Of a stretch of DNA of 64,000 bases, positions 33,173-41,781 are shown in pieces; within the stretch, counting starts at the first letter, position 1; each line of letters starts with the position of its first letter. A program made the translations under genes and the position numbers. The notes under the pieces were generated by a model that searched no databases, had not been told where the DNA came from, and saw nothing but the letters and a program-made list of their open reading frames with translations. Location of the stretch: assembly GCA_045632265.1 (NCBI GenBank), contig JAZQWG010000031.1:25060-89059 (forward strand). Reading direction: 5' to 3'. This DNA is from Scatosoma sp045632265. GTDB lineage: Bacteria > Bacillota > Clostridia > Christensenellales > Borkfalkiaceae.

Positions 33173-35284
33173 TTATTTTTCGCTGTCGTATTTGAAATCA
33201 ACGGCGTATTTGGTGGTGCTGTTCCCGCCGACAAATGCGGTGAAAACGCCGCTATCGGCATACAACTCGCCGTCGTCGTGGTAGTATTCTAAAAGGCTTG
33301 TATCAATTTCAAATTCCACCTTTTTGCTTTCCCTTGCTTTCAGGGCAACTCGCTTAAATCCTTTCAATTCCCTTGACGGGCGCACTACTTCGGCAAAGTG
33401 GTCTTTGATATACAGCTGCGCAATTTCCACCCCGTCCACGTCGCTTTCGTTTGTGATAGTGAAAGAAAGGGTGATGGGGGAATTGTCTTTCACGGTTTCT
33501 TTGTCTATTTTCAAATCGCTGTACGTAAATTTGCTGTACGAAAGCCCGTATCCAAAGTTGTATTGCGGATAACTTTCGCCGTCGTCGTAGCGTACTTGGA
33601 AGCGATAATCTTGTCTATCGGGCAAAAACGGTCTGCCAGCATTTTTTCTATTATAATAAATAGGAAGTTGCCCCGTCGTTCTTGGAACGGTGACGGTGAG
33701 TTTACCGCTAAAGTTTTCTTCCCCGCTCAAAAGTTTTGCCACGACGTCGCCCGTGCATTGTCCCAAATTCCAACAATACGCAAGCGCATCGCTGCATTTG
33801 AAAGCGTTGACGATAAGCGGCCGTCCCGCAAATAAAAGGGTGACCACCTTCTTTCCACGCCCTTTCAAATAATCGTAGCATTTCTTCATCTCTTCAGGCA
33901 CGTCAAGGTTGTGCTTGGAATGCGCTTCGCCGTTTTCGTCTTGCGTTTCGCCCCAGTTGAGAATGACGACGTCCGCATCGTAGCTTGCTATTTCAAGGCG
34001 GGTTAAATTGTAATCGTCGCTCGTGCCCGTGATTTCAAAGCCGCCCCCTTTCAGCCCTTCTACCAAAGTGATGGTGTCGTCTTGCTTGGAAGAAAATTGC
34101 CAACACCCGCAAAGGCCTTTATTGTTGGAAAATGCGCCGATGACGGCAACTTTCGTGCCCTTTTTCATGGGCAATACGCCGTTGTTTTCAAGCAGAACGG
34201 GGCATTCAAGCGCAAGTTTTTTCGCAAGCGCTTTGTGCTCGTCGCAGTAGATAATTTTCTTGTCCTTTTTTTGGAAAGAGAAGGGATCGTCGAACAAACC
34301 CAGGTCGAATTTTTGTTTCAACACACGAAGCACTGCTTCGTCGATTTCGCTCTCGCTAAGCCGTCCGCTTTCCACTAACGAAGCAAGATGGTCGTGGAAA
34401 CAATCGGTGCCAAGTTCAATATCAAGCCCCGCTTTTATCGCTCTATACGCGCAGTCGGCATACGTTTCGCAGTAGCCGTGCGCCAACATTTCGGGCACGG
34501 ACATGGCATCGGAAATGACGATTCCGTTGAAGCCGAATTTATCCCTTAAAATATGTCGCAAATATTTCTTATTCCCGCTTGCGGGGATATTTTCAATAGA
34601 ATTGAACGAACTCATGACGGAAGCCGCGCCCGCTTTCACCCCTTCTCTAAAGGGGATAAGATAGCAGTTGAGCATGGTGTTTTCGCACACTTCGGACGTA
34701 TCGTAATCTCGCCCGCCCTCACAGCTACCATATGCGGCGTAGTGCTTGAGCGTGGACATGATATAAGCTTCGTCGTTTTGGAAACCTTTTACGTACGCTT
34801 TCGCCATTTCGCCCGCAAGGAAGGGGTCTTCCCCTTGACACTCGCAAATTCTACCCCAACGCGGGTCCCTACATACGTCAACCATCGGCGCGTTCGTATA
34901 ACGTATTCCGCACGCTACGGCTTCTTTTGCCGCCGCTTTAGCAGAAAGCTCTACAAGCTCGCAATCGAAACTACAAGATGCCGCAAGGGGGATGGGGAAA
35001 ACGGTGTCAAGCCCGTGCACAAGGTCGGCGTTTACGAGCAAGGGAATCCCCAGTCGGCTTTCATTGACGGCAATGTTTTGCAACGTTTCAAGCGCAACGC
35101 AAAAATCGTTGGGCAATTGTATAATCGTGCCGATAGCCCCGCTTCGCACTTGTTCTAAAAGTTGCTCGCATCTGGGCACGCCTTGTTCGTCTAACCCGTC
35201 TAAACCTTTCAGCGCAAGTTGCCCTATTTTTTCTTGCAACGTCATTTTTGCAAGCAGTTGTTTTGCTCTCGTTAAATTATCCAT
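33173..35284 (-). CDS. Glycoside hydrolase family 3, beta-glucosidase-like
   Basis: A 703-residue enzyme with the GH3 three-domain order: TIM barrel (about 1-300), alpha/beta sandwich (about 345-540) and C-terminal fibronectin III-like domain (about 600-700). The substrate pocket segments RDPRWGRICECQGEDPFLAGE and TLKHYAAYG are clear, and the nucleophile is Asp259 in GIVISDAMSV. No signal peptide is seen, so it is likely cytoplasmic and acts on imported oligosaccharides. Substrate (beta-glucosides, xylosides) cannot be fixed. It is monocistronic; no transporter is adjacent. Confidence 0.93.
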   Translation of the reverse strand: MDNLTRAKQLLAKMTLQEKIGQLALKGLDGLDEQGVPRCEQLLEQVRSGAIGTIIQLPNDFCVALETLQNIAVNESRLGIPLLVNADLVHGLDTVFPIPLAASCSFDCELVELSAKAAAKEAVACGIRYTNAPMVDVCRDPRWGRICECQGEDPFLAGEMAKAYVKGFQNDEAYIMSTLKHYAAYGSCEGGRDYDTSEVCENTMLNCYLIPFREGVKAGAASVMSSFNSIENIPASGNKKYLRHILRDKFGFNGIVISDAMSVPEMLAHGYCETYADCAYRAIKAGLDIELGTDCFHDHLASLVESGRLSESEIDEAVLRVLKQKFDLGLFDDPFSFQKKDKKIIYCDEHKALAKKLALECPVLLENNGVLPMKKGTKVAVIGAFSNNKGLCGCWQFSSKQDDTITLVEGLKGGGFEITGTSDDYNLTRLEIASYDADVVILNWGETQDENGEAHSKHNLDVPEEMKKCYDYLKGRGKKVVTLLFAGRPLIVNAFKCSDALAYCWNLGQCTGDVVAKLLSGEENFSGKLTVTVPRTTGQLPIYYNRKNAGRPFLPDRQDYRFQVRYDDGESYPQYNFGYGLSYSKFTYSDLKIDKETVKDNSPITLSFTITNESDVDGVEIAQLYIKDHFAEVVRPSRELKGFKRVALKARESKKVEFEIDTSLLEYYHDDGELYADSGVFTAFVGGNSTTKYAVDFKYDSEK

Positions 35285-35309
35285 AACGCCACCATAATTT
35301 TTTTGTTTT

Positions 35310-35338
35310 ATTATAACACGGAATTACGTAAAGGTCAA
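35310..35338 (-). promoter_or_regulatory. GH3 gene promoter
   Basis: On the minus strand TTGACC (plus-strand 35333-35338), 17-bp spacer, TATAAT (35310-35315). The rest of the gap 35341-35470 holds no convincing gene. Confidence 0.8.
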
Positions 35339-35471
35339 TAGTGAAAAACGTAGAAAATCGGTGGATTACGCCACAAAAAAGAGTGATGCTTCGGCGGCGG
35401 TGTTGCCCCCTTTGGTTTCCATGGCGTTGCGCAAACATATAAAGCCAATGATGTGCATGGATAAGAGAATA

Positions 35472-35509
35472 CAAAACGACCACACACTTTCAAAGTGCGT
35501 GGTCGTTTT
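35472..35509 (-). terminator. mnmG terminator
   Basis: A long, nearly perfect stem: AAAACGACCAC and CACTTT pair with AAAGTG and GTGGTCGTTTT, separated by single mismatches. It follows the mnmG stop on the minus strand by 9 bp. Confidence 0.88.
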
Positions 35510-35517
35510 ATATATCG

Positions 35518-37389
35518 TTAATTTCTCGTGGCGAGCCAAACCATCAACACGGAAACGTCCGCGGGGTTTACGCCCGAAATTCTGCCCGCTTGTCCAAGGT
35601 TCATGGGACGGACACGATTAAGTTTTTCTCTCGCTTCCAAACGAAGCCCTGCAATAGTATTATAATCGATATCTTCGGGCAAAGCCTTGTCTTCCAACTT
35701 TTTCGCCCGTTCAATCATTTCCAAGCCTTGCTTTAAGTAGCCTTCGTATCGCACGGTGATTTCCGCCGTTTCGATGACGTCTTTGCTATATTCATGGAAT
35801 ACGCCGAAATGTTCCATAATATCTTTCAAGGGGATAGAACGTTTTAACATATCCGCGTACGACACGCCGCCGCTGGGCTGATCGTAGCCGTACTTTTGAA
35901 GGAAAGGCGTAACTTCTTTCAAGGGCAAGCGAGTACGCATTTGCTCAAGCAAGCTTTCGTATTTCGCCTTTCTTTGTTGATATCTTTCCAAGCGTTCTTT
36001 TGTCACAAGTCCGCATTCATACCCCTTTTCCGTCAAACGGAAATCGGCGTTGTCTTGGCGAAGGCAAATGCGGTGTTCGGCACGCGAAGTCATCATACGG
36101 TAGGGCTCGTCCGTGCCCTTAGTCACCAAATCGTCGATGAGTACGCCGATATACGCTTCGTCACGGCGCAAGATAAAGGGGGGAAGCCCACGCATTTTAA
36201 GGGAAGCGTTCAAGCCCGCCATCAGCCCTTGTGCCGCCGCTTCTTCATAACCGGACGTGCCGTTGATTTGTCCCGCCGTGTACACCCCTTCCACCTTCTT
36301 AAACTCAAGGGTGGGAAGTACGTCAAGCGTGTCGATGCAATCGTATTCGATAGCGTAGCCATAGCGCATAATATCCGCATTTTCAAGCCCTGCTATGGAC
36401 GAATACATTTTGCGTTGTACGTCGTGGGGCATGGACGTGGACATACCTTGCACGTACACTTCCAAAGTGTCCGCACCTTCCGGTTCGAGGAAAATTTGAT
36501 GGCGTTCTTTGTCCTTAAAGCGTACAACCTTCGTTTCAATGGACGGGCAATATCTCGGGCCCGCCGATTGAATAACGCCGTTGTACAAGGGGGAACGATC
36601 CAAGTTCTCCATAATAACGCCGTGCGTGGTTAAATTCGTATAGGTAAGATAGCACGGCAATTTATTTTCGGGGGGATTGTCGTGCATAAACGAGAAGGGA
36701 TAAATATCCGTGTCCCCGTTTTGGATTTCGCACTTGGAATAATCAATCGTGCGGCCGTCCACTCTTGCAGGCGTACCCGTTTTGAAACGGCGTACGTTGA
36801 AACCGATGTCGATGAGGCTTTGCGTTAAGTGGTTGGCGGGGGCAAATCCGTTAGGGCCCGATTTTTGTACGACGTTGCCCGTAATCGTTTCGCCGTTGAG
36901 ATATACGCCCGTGCAAAGGATAACGCTCTTACAAGCGATTATGCCGCCGTACGTTGTTTTTACGCCCACGCATTTGCCGTCTTCCACCAAAATTTGGGAA
37001 GCTTCCGCTTGGATAATGCGAAGGTTTTTGGTGTTTTCAAGCACTCGCTTCATTTCACGGTGGTATTCGTTTTTATCCGATTGCGCGCGCAAACTTTGCA
37101 CTGCCGCGCCTTTGCCTACGTTGAGCATACGGATTTGGAGCGCCGTTTTGTCGGCTACAATCCCCATTTCCCCACCGAGCGCATCGATTTCACGTACCAA
37201 ATGCCCTTTTGCCGTGCCGCCGATAGAGGGGTTGCAAGGCAAGAACGCAATGCTGTCAAGGTTGAGCGTTAAAAGGGCGGTGTTCATGCCCGTGCGCGCC
37301 AAAGCAAGGGCAGCTTCACAACCAGCGTGCCCCGCACCAACGACAACTGCGTCTGCGGTATATTCTAAAAACGTGAAATCTTGTTCCAT
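35518..37389 (-). CDS. mnmG: tRNA uridine 5-carboxymethylaminomethyl modification enzyme MnmG (GidA)
   Basis: A 623-residue FAD enzyme that, with MnmE, modifies the wobble uridine of several tRNAs. The FAD motif VVVGAGHAGCEAALALARTG is near residue 15, followed by the family signatures LPCNPSIGGTAKGHLVREIDALGG and GGRYCPSIE-like SAGPRYCPSIETKVVRF. The C-terminal helical domain binds MnmE. Length is normal. It lies 24 bp after dnaA on the same strand and is likely cotranscribed with it. mnmE is not in the window. Confidence 0.97.
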   Translation of the reverse strand: MEQDFTFLEYTADAVVVGAGHAGCEAALALARTGMNTALLTLNLDSIAFLPCNPSIGGTAKGHLVREIDALGGEMGIVADKTALQIRMLNVGKGAAVQSLRAQSDKNEYHREMKRVLENTKNLRIIQAEASQILVEDGKCVGVKTTYGGIIACKSVILCTGVYLNGETITGNVVQKSGPNGFAPANHLTQSLIDIGFNVRRFKTGTPARVDGRTIDYSKCEIQNGDTDIYPFSFMHDNPPENKLPCYLTYTNLTTHGVIMENLDRSPLYNGVIQSAGPRYCPSIETKVVRFKDKERHQIFLEPEGADTLEVYVQGMSTSMPHDVQRKMYSSIAGLENADIMRYGYAIEYDCIDTLDVLPTLEFKKVEGVYTAGQINGTSGYEEAAAQGLMAGLNASLKMRGLPPFILRRDEAYIGVLIDDLVTKGTDEPYRMMTSRAEHRICLRQDNADFRLTEKGYECGLVTKERLERYQQRKAKYESLLEQMRTRLPLKEVTPFLQKYGYDQPSGGVSYADMLKRSIPLKDIMEHFGVFHEYSKDVIETAEITVRYEGYLKQGLEMIERAKKLEDKALPEDIDYNTIAGLRLEAREKLNRVRPMNLGQAGRISGVNPADVSVLMVWLATRN

Positions 37390-37413
37390 AATAAAAGTGC
37401 CTTAAAGTTAAGC

Positions 37414-38757
37414 TTATTTCTTCAATACGATATTTTTAATATCGTCAATTTCCTTTGCGATACGGTCGTTAAGTTTTTGCAAACTTTCCATCTTATCACG
37501 CGCGTACATAATCGTCGTGTGGTCACGTCCGCCAAGCGTTTTGCCGATGAAATCAAGGGGAAGGGAAAGCATATCGCACATAAGATATGCGCAAATTTGT
37601 CTTGCCTTTGCAAGGTCGGCTTTTTTGCCTTTGCCAAGCAAATCTTCTCTCGATTGCTTGAAGTACGAACAAACCGCGGAAATAATCTTTTCGGGCGTGA
37701 CGTCTTCTTGTTCGGTTGTTTCGTTCACCGATTCGTTCAAGGCTTGCTTTGCAAGTTCAAGCGTGATAGGTTCTTCGTGCAACTTGCTTGCGAAGATAAC
37801 CTTCGTCAATCTTCCTTCCAACGTTCTTACGTCGTGGCCGGAGTTTTGCGCCAAAAATTCAAGTACGTCGTCGGGCATTACGCAACGTCTATCCAGCGCC
37901 TTTCTTTGCAAAATGGCAATCTTCGTTTCGATAGACGGGGGAAGAATGTCCGCAATCATGCCCCCTTCAAAACGGGTGCGAAGTCTTTCTTCAAGCGTAG
38001 CAATTTCCTTCGGCGGTCTGTCGCTCGTCAAAACGATTTGCTTGTTTTGCGCCGTGAGTTCGTTGAAGATATTGAAAAGTTCTTCTTGCAATTCACGCTT
38101 GCCTTTCAACTGTTGAATATCGTCAATCATCAACACGTCCACGCTACGATAGTGGATACGGAACTTATTGCCCGCCTTTTGCGTGATAGACGCAACGAAT
38201 TCGTTCAAGAAATTTTCGCAAGTGGTGTAAAGCACCTTCTTTTCGGGCGTAGTGCGAGCGATGTGGTTGGCGATTGCTTGCATAAGGTGGGTTTTACCCA
38301 AGCCCGATTCCCCGTAGATAAACAAGGGGTTAAACGCCATGCCCGGTTCTTCCGCAACTGCTTTTGCCGCTGCGTAAACGAATTTGTTTGCAGGACCAAC
38401 GACGAAGGAATCGAAAGTGAAATCCTTGCGGATGGGGGATGCTTGGAAGTTGTCCATTGCATCGCCTTCTTCTTCCATCGTAAATACGTCGCTACCTTCT
38501 ACGTAAAGGCGGAAATCGTTCAGCCCGATGTCGCATTTTACGATTGCATCACGAAGTTTGTCCCCGATTTTGTTGGACATCAAAGCTTCGGCGTTCGATT
38601 CAGACGAAACTTGAAGGACAATCTTTCTATTGCGAATATCAATCGGCTCGATGCCACGGTTTTCAAAAAAGTGCGAGAAGGAAATGGGCGAAATGGTGTT
38701 TTGCGCCTTTTCGACAATTTGCTTCCACATGGATTGTAAATGCGTTCTTTCGGACAT
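37414..38757 (-). CDS. dnaA: Chromosomal replication initiator protein DnaA
   Basis: A 447-residue replication initiator. Domain I (about 1-85) is followed by a short linker and the AAA+ domain with Walker A GESGLGKTHLMQAI, Walker B VLMIDDIQQLKGK and the sensor segment SDRPPKEI. The C-terminal DNA-binding domain has the DnaA signature LGGRDHTTIMYARDKM that reads TTATCCACA boxes. AAGGGGGTAAAC precedes the ATG. It is divergent from recF across 130 bp; dnaN is not adjacent, unlike the usual dnaA-dnaN-recF order. Confidence 0.98.
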   Translation of the reverse strand: MSERTHLQSMWKQIVEKAQNTISPISFSHFFENRGIEPIDIRNRKIVLQVSSESNAEALMSNKIGDKLRDAIVKCDIGLNDFRLYVEGSDVFTMEEEGDAMDNFQASPIRKDFTFDSFVVGPANKFVYAAAKAVAEEPGMAFNPLFIYGESGLGKTHLMQAIANHIARTTPEKKVLYTTCENFLNEFVASITQKAGNKFRIHYRSVDVLMIDDIQQLKGKRELQEELFNIFNELTAQNKQIVLTSDRPPKEIATLEERLRTRFEGGMIADILPPSIETKIAILQRKALDRRCVMPDDVLEFLAQNSGHDVRTLEGRLTKVIFASKLHEEPITLELAKQALNESVNETTEQEDVTPEKIISAVCSYFKQSREDLLGKGKKADLAKARQICAYLMCDMLSLPLDFIGKTLGGRDHTTIMYARDKMESLQKLNDRIAKEIDDIKNIVLKK

Positions 38758-38804
38758 AAGTTTACCCCCTTGGCGAAAGATTTTATCTTTTCACCGTCGT
38801 ATGC

Positions 38805-38833
38805 TTGTCTTTTAGTAAATTATTTGATATAAT
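38805..38833 (+). promoter_or_regulatory. recF promoter in the dnaA-recF gap
   Basis: TTGTCT (38805-38810), 17-bp spacer, TATAAT (38828-38833). The gap contains no DnaA-box cluster. Confidence 0.7.
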
Positions 38834-38887
38834 TATAATACAAAACGCGCGGAAAAGAAAGCGATTTTGACGGTATTTTTAACGATT

Positions 38888-39973
38888 ATGCAAATAAAAA
38901 AATTATTCCTACAAAATTTCAGAAACTACGAAGGGGAAAACTTCCAGTTCGCCGAAGGACTTAACGTCCTTTTCGGTAAAAACGCGCAGGGGAAAACCAA
39001 CTGCGCCGAAGCCGTTTTCTATCTTTGCACGGGCACTTCCCTTCGTATCCGTCACGATAAACAACTCGTCAAAATCGGCGAAGAAGTCGCTAAAATTTCG
39101 GCGGAAGCGGAAAATCGCTACGGAAAAGTGTTCATTGAAGCGGAAATCAGCGAAAATAAGCGTGAAATCCGTGTAAACGGCAGTAAAATTTCGAAAAATG
39201 CCGATTTGCTTGGGCATATCAACAGCGTATTTTTCTCGCCCGGGGAACTTCGCTTGATTCAAGACGGACCGGACGAAAGACGTCGCTTTATGAACGTTTC
39301 CATTTCCCAAAACTCTGCGCCCTATTACACTGCGCTTCTTCGTTATAATAAAATTCTCGATCAGCGCAACGCACTTTTGAAAAATCCCGATTATACGCTC
39401 GTGTTGGATACGCTTCCCGTGTGGGACGAACAGCTTTGTAAATATGCAGCTACCATTGTTAAAAAGCGTGTGGAATTTTTGGAAAAACTTGCGCCGTATG
39501 CAAAAGAAATGCACGCATATTTGACGGACGGCGTGGAAGAACTTGTTTTGCGCCCCGAAAAAAAATACGAAGGGGAGGAAAGCGAAATTGCGCAAACGCT
39601 CGCTCGTCGGCTTGCCAACAACTATGAAAAGGATATGCGCCTTGGGTACACGACGGTAGGGCCGCACCGTGACGACATTGAAGTTTTAATCAACGGCGTG
39701 GATGCAAAATCGTACGCATCGCAAGGTCAGCAACGCACGGCGGCGCTTTCCTTAAAGCTTGCGGAAGTGCAAATTTTTAAGGAAATTTCGGGCGAATACC
39801 CCGTTTTGATTTTGGACGACGTAATGAGCGAACTCGACTTGCCCCGTCGCAAAAAATTGCTTCAACGCGTACACGGTATGCAGACTTTGCTTACCTGTAC
39901 CCACGCAGAACGTGTTTTATACGGTGCGGAATGTAATAAAATCCGCATTGAAAACGGAAAAATTAAAGGTTGA
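38888..39973 (+). CDS. recF: DNA replication and repair protein RecF
   Basis: A 361-residue ABC-type ATPase that loads RecA at gapped DNA. It opens MQIKKLFLQNFRNYEG, has Walker A GKNAQGKTNCAEAVFYL, the RecF segment VFFSPGELRLIQDGPDERRRFMN, the signature ASQGQQRTAALSLKLAE and Walker B PVLILDDVMSELD. The ATG at 38888 gives the usual RecF start; a TTG seven codons earlier (38867) has a slightly better purine run upstream and cannot be excluded. The PHP gene starts one base after its stop. Confidence 0.95.
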   Translation: MQIKKLFLQNFRNYEGENFQFAEGLNVLFGKNAQGKTNCAEAVFYLCTGTSLRIRHDKQLVKIGEEVAKISAEAENRYGKVFIEAEISENKREIRVNGSKISKNADLLGHINSVFFSPGELRLIQDGPDERRRFMNVSISQNSAPYYTALLRYNKILDQRNALLKNPDYTLVLDTLPVWDEQLCKYAATIVKKRVEFLEKLAPYAKEMHAYLTDGVEELVLRPEKKYEGEESEIAQTLARRLANNYEKDMRLGYTTVGPHRDDIEVLINGVDAKSYASQGQQRTAALSLKLAEVQIFKEISGEYPVLILDDVMSELDLPRRKKLLQRVHGMQTLLTCTHAERVLYGAECNKIRIENGKIKG

Positions 39974-39974
39974 T

Positions 39975-40796
39975 ATGAAAGCGGATTTGCATTTACACAG
40001 CACCTATTCGGACGGCAAAAACACCCCCGATACGATATGCTCTCTTGCCAAGGCAAGGGGGCTTTCTTTGCTTTCTATCACCGATCACGATACGCTTATG
40101 GGCTTGGAAGATAAACGCTTGGCGGCGAAAAAGCACGGCTTGCATTATCTTTCGGGCTGGGAAATTTCCGCTTATGAAGGGGAAGAGAAAATTCATATTC
40201 TTGGTTATGGCTGTCAAACGGGGGAAGAATACGAACGCTTTACGCTAAAGCGTAAACAAGCGTCTTTTGCCCGTGTGGAAGAAAGCGTGAGAAAGTGCAA
40301 CGAAGCCGGGATAGGGATAACCGTTGACGAAGTGCTTGCCATGCGCCTTCAAAAGGAAGCGCCCGCGCACACCATGCACATTGCCCGTGCTTTGCAAAAA
40401 TACGTGGGCGGTACGGACGGAGAAGTTTACGAAAACTACCTTGCCCGTGGCAAACTTGCAAATTCCAACATAGGAAGACCAACCCCAAAAGAAGCGATTG
40501 ACGTTATTCACGCCCTTGGCGGAAGGGCGGTTTTGGCGCACCCAGGGCGTATTCATACGCTTGACACCGTCTTGCTGATAGACGATTTAGTGGCGAAAGG
40601 CTTGGACGGTATAGAAGCTTTTTACACGACGCATACTGATAGTGAAACGGCACGCTTTCAAGAAATTGCAAGGGGGCATGGCTTGATTGTCACGGGCGGC
40701 TCGGATACCCACGTGGAAGATAACACCCACGCCGTAGGCACGCCAAACTTCGTGTTGCAAGACGAGCGATTGCTTGCGCTCGTGGAAAAATTTTAA
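39975..40796 (+). CDS. PHP-domain phosphoesterase (YciV/RNase AM-like)
   Basis: A 273-residue PHP-family hydrolase. The metal ligands are seen in ADLHLHSTYSDG, SITDHDTL, LSGWEISA, AVLAHPGRI and TGGSDTHVED. This arrangement is that of the TIGR-like YciV group, which hydrolyses 3',5'-bisphosphonucleosides and trims RNA 5' ends. The start ATG is one base after the recF stop, so the genes are translationally coupled. The family is firm, the substrate is inferred. Confidence 0.88.
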   Translation: MKADLHLHSTYSDGKNTPDTICSLAKARGLSLLSITDHDTLMGLEDKRLAAKKHGLHYLSGWEISAYEGEEKIHILGYGCQTGEEYERFTLKRKQASFARVEESVRKCNEAGIGITVDEVLAMRLQKEAPAHTMHIARALQKYVGGTDGEVYENYLARGKLANSNIGRPTPKEAIDVIHALGGRAVLAHPGRIHTLDTVLLIDDLVAKGLDGIEAFYTTHTDSETARFQEIARGHGLIVTGGSDTHVEDNTHAVGTPNFVLQDERLLALVEKF

Positions 40797-40851
40797 CGAC
40801 TAAAAACACACGTTTTCCCACGTTTTTGCGCTACATATAGGGGGATAACGC

Positions 40852-41655
40852 ATGAGAAACACGCTTTTCAAACGCTACGTCTTGGCATTTACGCTGTGGA
40901 CGGGCGTTTTTCTTTTGTCGTTTTTCCCTTTTACTTGGTTGTTCGTTCGTGCGGAAAAATCCGATTTTGGTTGGAAAAAGTTGGCTTCGTACGTCACCTA
41001 TTTTCGAGAAGAAGAGAAAGATAGGCGAGAGAATATCCATATTGCCGCAAGCCTAATCGACGGAATCGTTTTGCAAGCGTACGGCGATTTTTCCTTTAAC
41101 CAAACGGTGGGCAAACGCACGGAAGAAGCGGGGTTTAAGCAAGCGAAAATTATCGTAAAAGGGGAATACGTTTTGGGTGTTGGCGGGGGTGTGTGCCAAG
41201 TGAGCACCACGTTATACAATGCCGCGCTTTTGACGGGGCTTGAAGTGAAAGAATTCCACCCGCATTCCTTGCAAGTGGGCTACGTGCCGCCTTCCCGTGA
41301 TGCTATGGTTTCTTCGCACAGCGATTTGCGACTTTTTAACCCGTACGATTTCCCCGTGCTTTTGCAAGCAAAAACGTTTGAGGGGGGATTGCGAGTGAGC
41401 TTTTTAGGGGAAGGGAAGATAGACGAATACGCCGTAATTTCCCACTCGATTGCACAAATTCCGCCGCCCCCGCCCGTTATAAAAACGGGCGAAAGGGAAG
41501 AAGTTTTGCGTTTTGAACGTGCAGGATTGAAAAGCGAAGCGTATCTTGAAAGACGGAAAAAGGGGGTTTTGCTTTCCAAAAAGAAGCTTCGGGCGGACGA
41601 ATATTTGCCCACGCAAGCGATTATCGTCAAAAAAATCGATAAACCGCACGATTAA
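40852..41655 (+). CDS. VanW family protein
   Basis: A 267-residue protein with one N-terminal membrane helix (about residues 10-32) and a VanW domain whose hallmark GVGGGVCQVSTTLYNAALLTGLEV is at about residues 105-130, with HSLQVGYVPPSRDAMV following. VanW is named from some vancomycin-resistance clusters but is widespread in Gram-positives and its biochemical role is unknown; no van genes are here. The C-terminal part is lysine-rich. A likely surface or membrane-associated protein. Confidence 0.9.
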   Translation: MRNTLFKRYVLAFTLWTGVFLLSFFPFTWLFVRAEKSDFGWKKLASYVTYFREEEKDRRENIHIAASLIDGIVLQAYGDFSFNQTVGKRTEEAGFKQAKIIVKGEYVLGVGGGVCQVSTTLYNAALLTGLEVKEFHPHSLQVGYVPPSRDAMVSSHSDLRLFNPYDFPVLLQAKTFEGGLRVSFLGEGKIDEYAVISHSIAQIPPPPPVIKTGEREEVLRFERAGLKSEAYLERRKKGVLLSKKKLRADEYLPTQAIIVKKIDKPHD

Positions 41656-41680
41656 GTTGCGGGAAAAGCCTTTCAAACAT

Positions 41681-41709
41681 TTGTCTTTTTATGGAAAAAA
41701 TGTTATAAT
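41681..41709 (+). promoter_or_regulatory. asnS promoter
   Basis: TTGTCT (41681-41686), 17-bp spacer, TATAAT (41704-41709). The 70-bp leader shows no T-box. Confidence 0.75.
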
Positions 41710-41781
41710 GATTTCGTATAAAATAGGGGCAAGCGTTTTTTTAATAAAAAACCGCTTTCTCTTGCAAAAGGAAGGCATATC

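Noticed and set aside
35341..35480. Small open frames on both strands between GH3 and mnmG
   Set aside because: No ribosome-binding site and no recognisable sequence; one runs into the terminator hairpin. Treated as non-coding.
38758..38887. Replication origin in the dnaA-recF gap
   Set aside because: The gap is AT-rich but short, and I found no TTATCCACA-like cluster. Its AT content is explained by promoters.
40852..41655. Vancomycin resistance locus suggested by VanW
   Set aside because: VanW-domain proteins are widespread in Gram-positives without van clusters. No vanH, vanA/B, vanX, vanR or vanS is present.
41656..41781. T-box leader upstream of asnS (and upstream of hisS)
   Set aside because: The leaders are too short and lack the conserved T-box sequence; asnS has an ordinary promoter and hisS is in an operon.
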